6,290 bases of DNA from positions 1 through 6,290 of the forward strand of contig JABFSD010000888.1 of NCBI GenBank assembly GCA_013140935.1, read 5' to 3'. Each line of letters begins with the position of its first letter. Position 1 is the stretch's first letter. This stretch comes from Acidobacteriota bacterium (GTDB lineage: Bacteria; Acidobacteriota; Blastocatellia; RBC074). A program made the position numbers and the translations under genes. Below the pieces are notes generated by a model that was not told the origin of the DNA, searched no databases, and saw only the letters and a program-made list of their open reading frames with translations. Positions 1 through 6,290 of the stretch are shown in pieces.

Positions 1-1
1 T

Positions 2-1891
2 GACTTGAAACCGTTGCTGCCCGCATTAGTTGACGACACCTTCCTGCATCGTGATGCGATTCGGCAGGATTGGGGACAAACGCTGACGGAACTCGTCAAC
101 GAACGCTTTATGCAACCGATGCAAGCGTGGGCGAAACAGCACAACACGCGCTTTCGCATTCAAGGTTACGGCATTCCGCCCGCTACGATTGGCAGCAACA
201 GTTTTGCCGATTTGACCGAAGGCGAAGGCTGGCAATGGAAGACCGTGCGCGCTTCGCGTTGGGCTTCGTCGGCCAATCATTTGTTCGGACGCAACATCAC
301 TTCGTCAGAAACGTGGACGTGGTTGCACTCGCCGTCGTTCCGCGCTACGCCGCTCGATATGAAAGCCGAAGCTGACCTGCACTTCTTGCAAGGCATCAAT
401 CAGATCATCGGCCACGGCTGGCCTTACACTGGCGAAGGAATTGAATACCCGGGCTGGCGTTTGTATGCGGCGGCGAACTTCAACGAAAAGAATCCGTGGT
501 TCATTGCTATGCCTGAGATTTCAAAATACCTGCAACGCATGAGCTATCTGATGCGGCAAGGGCAACCGGCGAACGACATCGCGTTTTATCTGCCGAACAG
601 CGATGCGTGGGCGGGCTTCGTCAGTCCGAAAGTGCATTACATGATCGAAGCCCTCAAAGACCGCGTAGGCGAACACGCCGTCGCACAAGTGCTGGAAGCG
701 GGCTTCAACCTCGATTTCGTAGACGACGACGTATTGAGCAAGCTCGGCAAGATCGAGGGCGGCGCGCTGGCGATGGGTACGAATCGCTATAAAGCCATCG
801 TGCTGCCTAACGTAGAAAAGATGCCGATGGCTACGTTGCAAAAACTGGATGAGTTCGCACGGGCGGGCGGCGTAGTGATTGCCGCGCGCAACAAGCCTGC
901 GAGCTTGCCCGGTTACAAGGTCACGGCTGATGAACGCGCGCAATTCAAACAACTCGCCGATCAATTGTTTGGCGGTGAAAAGCCCCGCGCGCATTTCGTA
1001 GCTGACGATCAACAGTTAGGCAATAAGCTGGCCGCGTTGACGCAACCCGATGTGAAACTAACGCCAGCCGTAGCCGACCTCGGCTTCATCCATCGCCGCA
1101 CGCCCGAAGCCGACATTTATTTTCTGGCGAATTCAACCAACGCGACACAACAGGTCAACGCTGTATTTCGCGTGTCGGCGGGGCGTGCTGAGGTGTGGAA
1201 TCCACTGAATGGCAGCGTTATAGCGTTCAGTGTTCAAGTTGATGAGAAGGGGGCGCGTGTACCGCTTACTCTGGCTCCTTACGAATCGAAAGTAATCGTT
1301 TTCAGTCGTCGCCGTCTTCCTGAAATCACAATCGTGAAGCCACAGAAACCATTATTGCCGTTGGATATTTCCGCCGATTGGCAGGTAATTTCTGATGCGA
1401 AAGGTACACGACGAAAATTCGCTCTGTTGCGTTCGTTGAGTGAAGATGAGGCTACGCAATTTTATTCAGGTACGATGAGCTATGAAAAAGAAATCAAGCT
1501 GCCAACCTATTGGTCGCAAACCAAGCGACAGGTCGCTATTGATTTCGGAACAGGGCAGGCCGTGCCCGTGACGCCGCGCAAAAATGGCATGCGCGCTTGG
1601 TTCGATGCACCGATACGCGATGCCGCAGTGGTATATGTAAACGATCAACGCGCCGGTTCGGTGTGGTGCGCGCCGTTTACGTTAGACATAACGAAGTTTC
1701 TCAAGCCGGGCGCGAATCGCATTCGTATCGTCGTCGGCAACACTGCGATCAATCATCTGGCAGGCACGAAGCTGCCTGATTACCAAGAAGTGCATGCAAA
1801 ATACGGTGAACGCTTTCAGCCACAGGACATGGAAAACCTGCAACCGCTGCCTTCGGGGTTGTTAGGGAAGATTCAATTGATTGCGCAGTAA
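2..1891 (+). CDS. GH106-like alpha-L-rhamnosidase family glycoside hydrolase, C-terminal part (5' partial)
   Basis: The reading frame is already open at the left edge (GAC TTG AAA from base 2) and ends at TAA 1889-1891. The TTG at 5 is probably internal, not the start, because family members usually run to about 1000 residues or more and only 629 are visible. Numbering from that TTG, residues 1-200 resemble the second half of the GH106 catalytic barrel: an F-R-x-Q-x-Y-G strand (50-56), an EGE motif (72-74), ASSANHLFG followed by SSET (87-103), the GIN...GHGWPYTG stretch (130-143) and PGW (149-151). Glutamates 72, 74 and 102 are candidates for active-site roles by position only. Residues 175-300 look like the following Rossmann-like subdomain (YLQRMSYLMRQGQPANDIAF). 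A beta-rich segment follows (361-435), then a C-terminal galactose-binding-like jelly roll (about 484-586, with DITKFLKPGANRIRIVVGN). GH106 enzymes release alpha-L-rhamnose from pectic or other polysaccharides. Secretion cannot be judged without the N-terminus. Family call fairly firm; substrate is inferred. Confidence 0.82.
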   Translation, partial: DLKPLLPALVDDTFLHRDAIRQDWGQTLTELVNERFMQPMQAWAKQHNTRFRIQGYGIPPATIGSNSFADLTEGEGWQWKTVRASRWASSANHLFGRNITSSETWTWLHSPSFRATPLDMKAEADLHFLQGINQIIGHGWPYTGEGIEYPGWRLYAAANFNEKNPWFIAMPEISKYLQRMSYLMRQGQPANDIAFYLPNSDAWAGFVSPKVHYMIEALKDRVGEHAVAQVLEAGFNLDFVDDDVLSKLGKIEGGALAMGTNRYKAIVLPNVEKMPMATLQKLDEFARAGGVVIAARNKPASLPGYKVTADERAQFKQLADQLFGGEKPRAHFVADDQQLGNKLAALTQPDVKLTPAVADLGFIHRRTPEADIYFLANSTNATQQVNAVFRVSAGRAEVWNPLNGSVIAFSVQVDEKGARVPLTLAPYESKVIVFSRRRLPEITIVKPQKPLLPLDISADWQVISDAKGTRRKFALLRSLSEDEATQFYSGTMSYEKEIKLPTYWSQTKRQVAIDFGTGQAVPVTPRKNGMRAWFDAPIRDAAVVYVNDQRAGSVWCAPFTLDITKFLKPGANRIRIVVGNTAINHLAGTKLPDYQEVHAKYGERFQPQDMENLQPLPSGLLGKIQLIAQ

Positions 1892-1893
1892 TC

Positions 1894-1956
1894 AAGGGAG
1901 AGCGAACACCGTTTAGAGTACCGCCTGAAGGCGGTACTCTAAACGGTGCGTCCCTT
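1894..1956. repeat. Long palindrome / stem-loop between convergent genes
   Basis: Two 19-nt arms, 1907-1925 and 1930-1948, are perfect reverse complements around the tetranucleotide TGAA. An outer pair AAGGGA (1894-1899) and TCCCTT (1951-1956) can extend the stem across a small asymmetric internal loop of 7 and 2 nt. The element begins 3 nt after the stop of the glycoside hydrolase gene and covers the last five sense codons and stop of the convergent regulator gene. It could fold in transcripts from either side, so a role as a shared transcript-end or 3'-protecting hairpin is reasonable. Neither strand has a run of T directly after the stem, so it is not a textbook intrinsic terminator. The long perfect arms also fit a dispersed REP-like palindromic repeat, but only one copy is present in this window. 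Confidence 0.85.
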
Positions 1957-2844
1957 CTTACCACCAAGCTCTTTTAGGATGAGTTCGGAAAGGGCGCTGA
2001 CGGCGTTGGGTATGAAAGCTGATTTCAACGTGACGAGCGCGAGTTGACGATGCAAGCGATGGCGTTGCACGCGCAACATTTTCACCTTGCGGTCGAGGGC
2101 GTCGTTGCCTACGGCGTGCGCGGGCAAGACAGAAGCGCCCAAGCCTGCGCCGACGAGGCTTTTGATGGCTTCGATGTTTTCCATCACCATCGCCAGTTGC
2201 GGAGTCACGCCTAACCCAGCTAACCAGTTATCAATCAGGCTGCGCATCACGGTTTTCTTTTCGTAAAGGATGAAGCGCAATTCGCGCAGGTCGTTCACCG
2301 TCAGTGCAGTCTTGCGTGCGAGCGGATGACGGCTGGGCAAGGCGATGAGCAACTCTTCTTCGCACAGCGGCGTGAGTTGCAGATCATTCCCCGTGACCGG
2401 CAGCATCACCAGCCCTAAATCGAGACGTTGCGCCTGTACATCTCGAATCAAGACATCCGTAGTGTCGGAAACAATCACCAGTTCAATGTTGGGATAACGC
2501 GCCTGATAGCTTTCCAAAACCGGCGGCAACTGGTATATCAGAGTTGTCGCGCCCGTCCCCAAACGCACCTTGCCCCGCTGCATTCCGCTCAATTCGCGGA
2601 TCGCCATTTCAGCGTTTTTGACATCTTGCAAGATGCGTTCGCAATGATCGCGCAAGAGATGCCCTGCGTCAGTGAGCAGCACGCGCTTGCCTACGCGCAT
2701 GAAAAGCTGTGCGCCGAGCGTGTCTTCGAGTTGTTTGATGTGCTGGCTGATGGTGGATTGCGACAGATGCAATTCCTGACTGGCGCGCGTGAAGCCGCCC
2801 GATTTCGCGGCGGCGTAAAAGACTTTGATTTGATGTAAATCCAT
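1939..2844 (-). CDS. LysR-type transcriptional regulator
   Basis: A complete 301-residue protein, a normal length for LysR-type regulators. The start at ATG 2844-2842 is preferred over the upstream in-frame ATG at 2883 because AAGGAG (2855-2850, minus strand) lies 5 nt before it and the family N-terminus (MDLHQIKVFYAAAKSGGFTR) begins exactly there. The winged helix-turn-helix spans roughly residues 3-61, with the recognition region A-S-Q-E-L-H-L-S-Q-S-T-I-S-Q-H-I-K-Q-L-E (21-40) and the wing ending at L-T-D-A-G (57-61). A linker helix covers about 62-88. The periplasmic-binding-protein-like effector domain starts near G92-K-V-R-L-G and runs to about 293. The effector is unknown. The gene converges on the glycoside hydrolase gene and diverges from the receptor gene, so the receptor and itself are the likely targets. 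Its last codons (K-G-R-T-V-stop) lie within the palindrome at 1907-1956, so the extreme C-terminus is probably not a conserved family feature. Confidence 0.95.
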   Translation of the reverse strand: MDLHQIKVFYAAAKSGGFTRASQELHLSQSTISQHIKQLEDTLGAQLFMRVGKRVLLTDAGHLLRDHCERILQDVKNAEMAIRELSGMQRGKVRLGTGATTLIYQLPPVLESYQARYPNIELVIVSDTTDVLIRDVQAQRLDLGLVMLPVTGNDLQLTPLCEEELLIALPSRHPLARKTALTVNDLRELRFILYEKKTVMRSLIDNWLAGLGVTPQLAMVMENIEAIKSLVGAGLGASVLPAHAVGNDALDRKVKMLRVQRHRLHRQLALVTLKSAFIPNAVSALSELILKELGGKKGRTV

Positions 2845-2865
2845 ATTTTCTCCTTGATACGGCTT

Positions 2866-2880
2866 ATCGGTTTTGCCGAT
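2866..2880. promoter_or_regulatory. T-N11-A LysR-type operator box (candidate)
   Basis: ATCGGTTTTGCCGAT is a dyad with perfect 5-nt arms (ATCGG and CCGAT) around TTTTG. It contains T2867 and A2879 separated by exactly 11 nt, the classical LysR-type recognition pattern. It lies 22 nt upstream of the regulator's start codon, between the regulator and the divergently transcribed receptor. A wider 7-nt inverted repeat, CGGCTTA (2860-2866) with TAAGCCG (2912-2918), brackets it. Binding is inferred from pattern and position. Confidence 0.6.
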
Positions 2881-2900
2881 CAATATGTTTGGGATTATGA

Positions 2901-2929
2901 ATTTTACAGATTAAGCCGAATGCGGTAAA
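2901..2929 (-). promoter_or_regulatory. Candidate sigma-70-like promoter of the LysR-type gene
   Basis: On the minus strand TTTACC (2929-2924) and TAAAAT (2906-2901) are separated by 17 nt. The -10 matches five of six consensus bases and the -35 four of six. The predicted start near 2894 gives a leader of about 50 nt. The T-N11-A box would then lie just downstream of the start point, a position suited to autorepression. Prediction from sequence only. Confidence 0.35.
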
Positions 2930-2931
2930 TA
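2903..2931 (+). promoter_or_regulatory. Candidate activator-dependent promoter of the receptor gene
   Basis: TTTACA (2903-2908), five of six matches to the -35 consensus, is followed after 17 nt by TAAATA (2926-2931), a poor -10 with three of six matches. The predicted start is near 2938. The T-N11-A box would then be centred about 65 bp upstream, the usual site for LysR-type activation, and a weak -10 is common in promoters that need an activator. The promoter overlaps the minus-strand candidate. An alternative plus-strand pair, TTGCCG (2873-2878) with TATGAA (2896-2901) at 17 nt, has its -35 inside the box and cannot be excluded. Confidence 0.3.
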
Positions 2932-2940
2932 AGCGCATTC
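2918..2940. repeat. Second dyad in the divergent control region
   Basis: GAATGCG (2918-2924) and CGCATTC (2934-2940) are perfect 7-nt reverse complements separated by 9 nt. The dyad covers the candidate -10 and start point of the receptor promoter and touches the -35 of the regulator promoter. It lacks the centred T-N11-A pattern, so if it is an operator it may be read by a different protein. It could also be a small hairpin at the 5' end of the leader. Confidence 0.5.
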
Positions 2941-3158
2941 TTTAATGACATAAGGAACTCGATGCTGCGCCGAAAGAGAGCGAAGCTTAAGCCTCTAAAG
3001 AAGTTCCACCTGCTGGGATTCCCTATAAACCAAATTCAACCAATGAACATTGGGAGTGCTGGCGAAGTGCGTCGTCAGGCTCTGACTTTTGGGCAATGCG
3101 GCTCGCACGCTCGGTGGTTCGACCAAGCCGCGCTCATCACCAACACACGGAGGAAGTA
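2938..3158 (+). promoter_or_regulatory. Long structured 5' leader of the receptor gene
   Basis: About 220 nt separate the predicted start point from the receptor ATG. Short inverted repeats are visible: CCAATG-AA-CATTGG (3040-3053); GTCAG-GCT-CTGAC (3074-3086) followed by TTTT, which resembles a weak attenuator; GTGCG (3067-3071) with CGCAC (3104-3108) enclosing that hairpin; and CGG-TGGT-TCG-ACCA with CCG (3112-3130). The receptor ribosome-binding site GGAGG lies at 3149-3153. I do not recognise a known riboswitch class. The leader's extent depends on an unproved start point. Confidence 0.3.
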
Positions 3159-3159
3159 A
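2962..3159 (+). CDS. Doubtful 65-residue basic leader ORF
   Basis: This frame starts at ATG 2962 with AAGGA (2952-2956) 5 nt before it. It ends at TAA 3157-3159, whose last A is the first base of the receptor ATG (TAATG overlap), so it could be translationally coupled to the receptor. The predicted product is very basic at the N-terminus ([14 protein letters not shown]), has no obvious membrane segment or signal peptide, and resembles no family I know. Against it, its codons (AGA, AGG, CTA, ATA, ACA, GGG) are unlike the GCG/CGC/GGC-rich usage of the neighbouring receptor gene, so it may simply be open frame within an untranslated leader. Confidence 0.2.
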   Translation: MLRRKRAKLKPLKKFHLLGFPINQIQPMNIGSAGEVRRQALTFGQCGSHARWFDQAALITNTRRK

Positions 3160-6100
3160 TGACACCTAGACTCATAAAAATCTTTTTGATGACCGCTGCG
3201 CTGCTGTTGTGCTGCGCGACGGCGCTCGTCGCGCAAGAATCGCGCGGCACGATCACGGGCCGCGTGCTCGACACCAACCAAGCCGCCGTACCCGGCGCGA
3301 CGGTCAAGATCACCAACGTGGCGATGGGTACGTCAAACACGATCACGACCAACGCGGCGGGTTTATATCAGGCGACTTATCTGTTGCCCGGCACCTATCG
3401 CATTCAGCCTGAAGCGAAAGGCTTCAAGAAATCTGTGCGCGATGGCGTTCGTTTGCAAGTGAATGACACCGTCGAGATTGATGTCGCGCTCGAAATCGGC
3501 GACGTAGGCGAAACCGTCACCGTGTCAGCCGACGCGCCTGCTTTGGAAACCAGTTCGGGTTCACTCGGCACCGTCGTTGACGCGCGCCGCGTGGCCGAAT
3601 TGCCCATCCCGCACGGCGAACCGTTCAAGCTGATTGGTTTGGCGGGCGGCGTTTCTTATACGCGCGACCCGCGTCTTGATCGTCCGTTCGAGCCGACGCA
3701 TATCGTCGGATATTCGATGAACGGCACGGTGGCGAATCGCAGCGACATCACGATTGACGGCGTACCCAGCACTTCGACGGCGAACGCCAACGAAGTCATC
3801 GCTTCATTCGTGCCGCCGCAGGATTTGATTCAAGAGTTCAAGGTGCAAACGGCTACGTTTGACGCAAGCTTCGGCAACACCGAAGGCGGCGTGACCAACC
3901 TGAGCATCAAGTCAGGACAGAACGCCTTTCACGGCACCGCCTATTGGACGAAGCTGACGCCGGGCACTTTTGCGAATGACTTTTTCGCCAATCGCAGCAA
4001 TACGCCTTTGCCTGATTTCTCTTACCGGCGCGTAGGCGGCACGGTGGGCGGGCCGGTGTGGATTCCTAAACTTTATAACGGACGCAACAAGACCTTTTTT
4101 ATGTATGGCGTCGAGCAGATTCCCGAATCGCGTCCGCGCAACAACGGTACGCCGACGATTCCGAGTGAGAAGATGCGCAGCGGCGACTTTTCAGAATTGT
4201 TGCCGGTCAACGCGGGCTATCAGCTTTACAACCCTTTCACCGCGCGCGTCGAAGGCACGCGCGTGCGCCGCGACCCTTTCGTCGGCAACATCATTCCGGC
4301 GAACCTGATTAATCCGATTGCGCGCAAGTTCGTTGACGGCTTCCTGCCCAAACCGACTTCGACGGGCGCAGCGGATGGCACCGGCAATTTCGCGCAACCG
4401 GCCTTGCTCGAAAACATCAAATATCTTTCCAACACGATTCGCATTGACCACATGCTGAACGAGAAGCATCGCTTCTTCGGACGCGGCAGTTGGTATAACC
4501 GCGACAGCGATTACAACAACTACTACAACAACATTGCGACGGGCGATGTGTTTCTGTTCAAGTCGCGGCAAGGCGCTTTCGATCACGTGTGGACGATCAA
4601 TTCGACGATGGTCGTCAACTCGCGTTATGGCTATAACCGCTTCATTCGGGGCAACGATTCAAATCCGGGCAGTCGTGGTTTCGATTCGACGACGCTGGGC
4701 TTTCCGACGTATTTCAAGAACTTCCTTTCCGAAGACGCTCGCCGTTTTCCGCGTTTCGACATTTCGGGCTATCAGGGTAATGGCGTAGCCGGTGAGCTTC
4801 GCCCGACCGATACGCACGCGTTTAACTCGACGATGAATCACGTCGTCAGCAAGCACTCGCTGAAATACGGCCTGGAGTTTCGCTCCTACCGTGAGAACAG
4901 CAAGTTTTTCGGGAACAACCAAACCGGACAATTTAATTTTGACTCGACGTGGGTGCGCGGCCCGTTAGACAACACCGCCGTGCCTACGCAATTGGGCTTT
5001 TCGTTCGCGTCGTTCTTGTTGGGACTGCCGAGTTCCGGTTCGATCAATCAACCGGCAGATTACGCCGAGCAATCCATGACGTGGGGCGTATTTTTGCAAG
5101 ACGATTGGAAGTTCAATCAACGGCTGACCATCAACGTGGGTTTGCGTTGGGAATATGAAAACGCTCTGACCGAACGCTATAACAAAAGCGTGAGCGGATT
5201 CGATTTCGCTGCGGCGCAACCGATTGAAGCAGCGGCGCGCACAGCTTATGCACGCAACCCTACGCCTGAAGTCGCGGCAGCGGCTTTCAACGTGCGCGGC
5301 GGGTTGACCTTCGCGGGCGTGAACGGCAATTCGCGTGGGTTGTATGCCACGCCGAAGCGCAACTTCATGCCGCGCGCGGGCTTTGCTTATAAGCTCACCG
5401 ACAACATGGTGGTGCGCGGTGGTTACGGCATCTTCTTCGGCTTTTTGGGACAACGGCGCGGCGACGTAAACCAAATCGGGTTTTCGACGAATACGCCGTT
5501 TACGCCCAGCTTGAATAACGGCGTGACGTTTCTTGAAACGCTCTCGAATCCGTTCGCCGCGTTTCAAACCGGCTTGAACGCGGTGCGTGGTGCGGCTGAC
5601 GGCGCGCAAACGTTTTTGGGTCAAGGCATCAGCTTTTATAACCAACAACCGTTGTCGCCCTATCACCAGCGCTGGGAGTTGAGTTTGCAACGCGAATTCA
5701 AGGGCTGGGTGGCCGAAGCGGCTTATGTCGGCAATCGCGGTACGCATATCGAAACGGGCCGCAACATCAACGCGCTGCCGTTGAAATTCTTAAGCACAGC
5801 GACGACTCGTGACGACACGCAAAACAACTATCTCGGCGCGTTGTTGCCCAACCCGTTTGTCGGCTTGATGCCGGCTAACGCGGGCGCAGGCTTTCGCGCG
5901 GCGACGATAGCGCGTTCGCAACTGTTGCTGCCTTTTCCGCAATTCGGCGCGATCAACACGACGACCAACGAAGGCTATTCGTGGTTTCACTCGCTGCAAA
6001 CCAGCATGAATCGGCGTTTCTCGAAAGGTTATACGCTGGGCTTCAACTATACGTGGTCGAAGTTCATGGAAGCCGTCGAGTTTCTGAATGCGGCTGATCC

Positions 6101-6290
6101 GGCTCCGGCTGAAACGATTTCGGGTTCTGACCGTCCGCATCGTTTTTCGGCGAGCGGCATTCTCGAAATACCTTTCGGCAAAGGCCGCAAGTGGGGCGCG
6201 AGTGTGAACAAGGCGCTTTCGCTGGGAATCAGCGGCTGGCAAGTGTCGGGCATTTATCAGTTCCAGAGCGGCGCACCGATTGGTTTCGGC
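3159..6290 (+). CDS. Oar-like TonB-dependent outer-membrane receptor with carboxypeptidase-regulatory-like domain (3' partial)
   Basis: ATG 3159 follows GGAGG (3149-3153) by 5 nt, and the frame stays open for 1044 codons to the right edge. Residues 1-25 form a signal peptide with a hydrophobic core ([15 protein letters not shown]) and probable signal peptidase I cleavage at VA-QE (25/26). Residues 30-111 are a carboxypeptidase-regulatory-like (CnaB-type) beta domain (GTITGRVLD...VPGATV...GLY...LLPGTYRI). ETVTVSA (118-124) resembles a TonB box. A plug follows at about 126-255 ([14 protein letters not shown] at 196-203, [11 protein letters not shown] at 243-253). The rest is barrel, including NYTWSK (963-968), SDRPHRF (990-996), IPFGKGRKW (1004-1012) and [16 protein letters not shown] (1025-1040). 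The mature part shows no cysteine. Such receptors take up large ligands across the outer membrane using TonB energy. Related proteins are usually about 1100-1200 residues, so the last strands and terminal aromatic are probably missing. The adjacent glycoside hydrolase makes a glycan ligand plausible, but it is unproved. Control by the divergent regulator is likely. Confidence 0.93.
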   Translation, partial: MTPRLIKIFLMTAALLLCCATALVAQESRGTITGRVLDTNQAAVPGATVKITNVAMGTSNTITTNAAGLYQATYLLPGTYRIQPEAKGFKKSVRDGVRLQVNDTVEIDVALEIGDVGETVTVSADAPALETSSGSLGTVVDARRVAELPIPHGEPFKLIGLAGGVSYTRDPRLDRPFEPTHIVGYSMNGTVANRSDITIDGVPSTSTANANEVIASFVPPQDLIQEFKVQTATFDASFGNTEGGVTNLSIKSGQNAFHGTAYWTKLTPGTFANDFFANRSNTPLPDFSYRRVGGTVGGPVWIPKLYNGRNKTFFMYGVEQIPESRPRNNGTPTIPSEKMRSGDFSELLPVNAGYQLYNPFTARVEGTRVRRDPFVGNIIPANLINPIARKFVDGFLPKPTSTGAADGTGNFAQPALLENIKYLSNTIRIDHMLNEKHRFFGRGSWYNRDSDYNNYYNNIATGDVFLFKSRQGAFDHVWTINSTMVVNSRYGYNRFIRGNDSNPGSRGFDSTTLGFPTYFKNFLSEDARRFPRFDISGYQGNGVAGELRPTDTHAFNSTMNHVVSKHSLKYGLEFRSYRENSKFFGNNQTGQFNFDSTWVRGPLDNTAVPTQLGFSFASFLLGLPSSGSINQPADYAEQSMTWGVFLQDDWKFNQRLTINVGLRWEYENALTERYNKSVSGFDFAAAQPIEAAARTAYARNPTPEVAAAAFNVRGGLTFAGVNGNSRGLYATPKRNFMPRAGFAYKLTDNMVVRGGYGIFFGFLGQRRGDVNQIGFSTNTPFTPSLNNGVTFLETLSNPFAAFQTGLNAVRGAADGAQTFLGQGISFYNQQPLSPYHQRWELSLQREFKGWVAEAAYVGNRGTHIETGRNINALPLKFLSTATTRDDTQNNYLGALLPNPFVGLMPANAGAGFRAATIARSQLLLPFPQFGAINTTTNEGYSWFHSLQTSMNRRFSKGYTLGFNYTWSKFMEAVEFLNAADPAPAETISGSDRPHRFSASGILEIPFGKGRKWGASVNKALSLGISGWQVSGIYQFQSGAPIGFG

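Noticed and set aside
521..1012. Minus-strand open frame of 163 codons inside the glycoside hydrolase gene
   Set aside because: The plus-strand frame through the same bases carries GH106-like conserved motifs, and the antisense product looks like no known protein.
2428..2838. Plus-strand open frame of 136 codons across the LysR-type gene
   Set aside because: The minus strand encodes the clear helix-turn-helix and effector domain here; the plus frame is a shadow.
3112..3130. GGTTCGACC resembling a tRNA T-arm
   Set aside because: No acceptor, anticodon or D-arm pairing surrounds it and the arm does not have the 5-bp stem with 7-nt loop; it is at most a small leader hairpin.
2938..3158. Cobalamin or other known riboswitch ahead of the receptor
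   Set aside because: I could not find a B12-box-like conserved stretch or any other class-defining core; only short local stems are present.
3204..3221. Possible lipoprotein signal at the two cysteines C18-C19 of the receptor
   Set aside because: The residues before them (LLL) do not fit a lipobox, and a better signal peptidase I site follows at residues 25/26.
4512..4532. Short TAC/AAC-rich repeat coding Y-N-N-Y-Y-N-N in the receptor
   Set aside because: Only seven codons long and in frame within a barrel loop or strand; asparagine- and tyrosine-rich stretches are ordinary in such receptors.
4965..5747. Long open frame of 260 codons on the minus strand inside the receptor gene
   Set aside because: It is antisense to a continuous, domain-supported receptor frame, its product is arginine-rich with no recognisable family, and it has the look of a GC-biased shadow frame.
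5790..6242. Minus-strand open frames of 150 and 68 codons near the right edge
   Set aside because: They lie antisense to conserved receptor barrel motifs, show no family resemblance, and are best explained as shadows of the receptor codon bias.

Overview
The window holds three protein genes and two short, structured non-coding stretches. It looks like chromosomal DNA of a moderately GC-rich Gram-negative bacterium. The best guess is an Acidobacteriota member, possibly the Blastocatellia group. That rests on the very large outer-membrane receptor with an N-terminal carboxypeptidase-regulatory-like domain (the Oar-like type expanded in that phylum) next to a GH106-type glycoside hydrolase. The taxonomic guess is inference from protein style, not a database result.

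Layout: (1) 2-1891, plus strand: the C-terminal 629 residues of a large GH106-like (alpha-L-rhamnosidase family) glycoside hydrolase, cut by the left edge. (2) 1892-1956: a very short convergent intergenic stretch dominated by a 42-bp near-perfect palindrome (two 19-nt arms around TGAA). It overlaps the last codons and stop of the next gene. (3) 1939-2844, minus strand: a complete LysR-type transcriptional regulator of 301 residues. (4) 2845-3158: a divergent regulatory region with a T-N11-A LysR-type box, candidate overlapping divergent promoters, a second dyad, a leader of about 220 nt with small hairpins, and a doubtful 65-codon reading frame. (5) 3159-6290, plus strand: an Oar-like TonB-dependent outer-membrane receptor, 1044 residues visible and still open at the right edge.

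How they may work together: the regulator is transcribed away from the receptor, and the box lies about 65 bp upstream of a start point predicted from sequence. This is the usual geometry for a LysR-type regulator activating its divergent neighbour and repressing itself. A receptor that imports a glycan fragment or another large ligand beside a rhamnosidase-family enzyme suggests plant or microbial polysaccharide use, but the ligand cannot be read from the sequence. I see no defence system, mobile element gene, CRISPR array, tRNA or rRNA. The most unusual items are the palindrome that supplies the regulator's C-terminus and the compact divergent control region.
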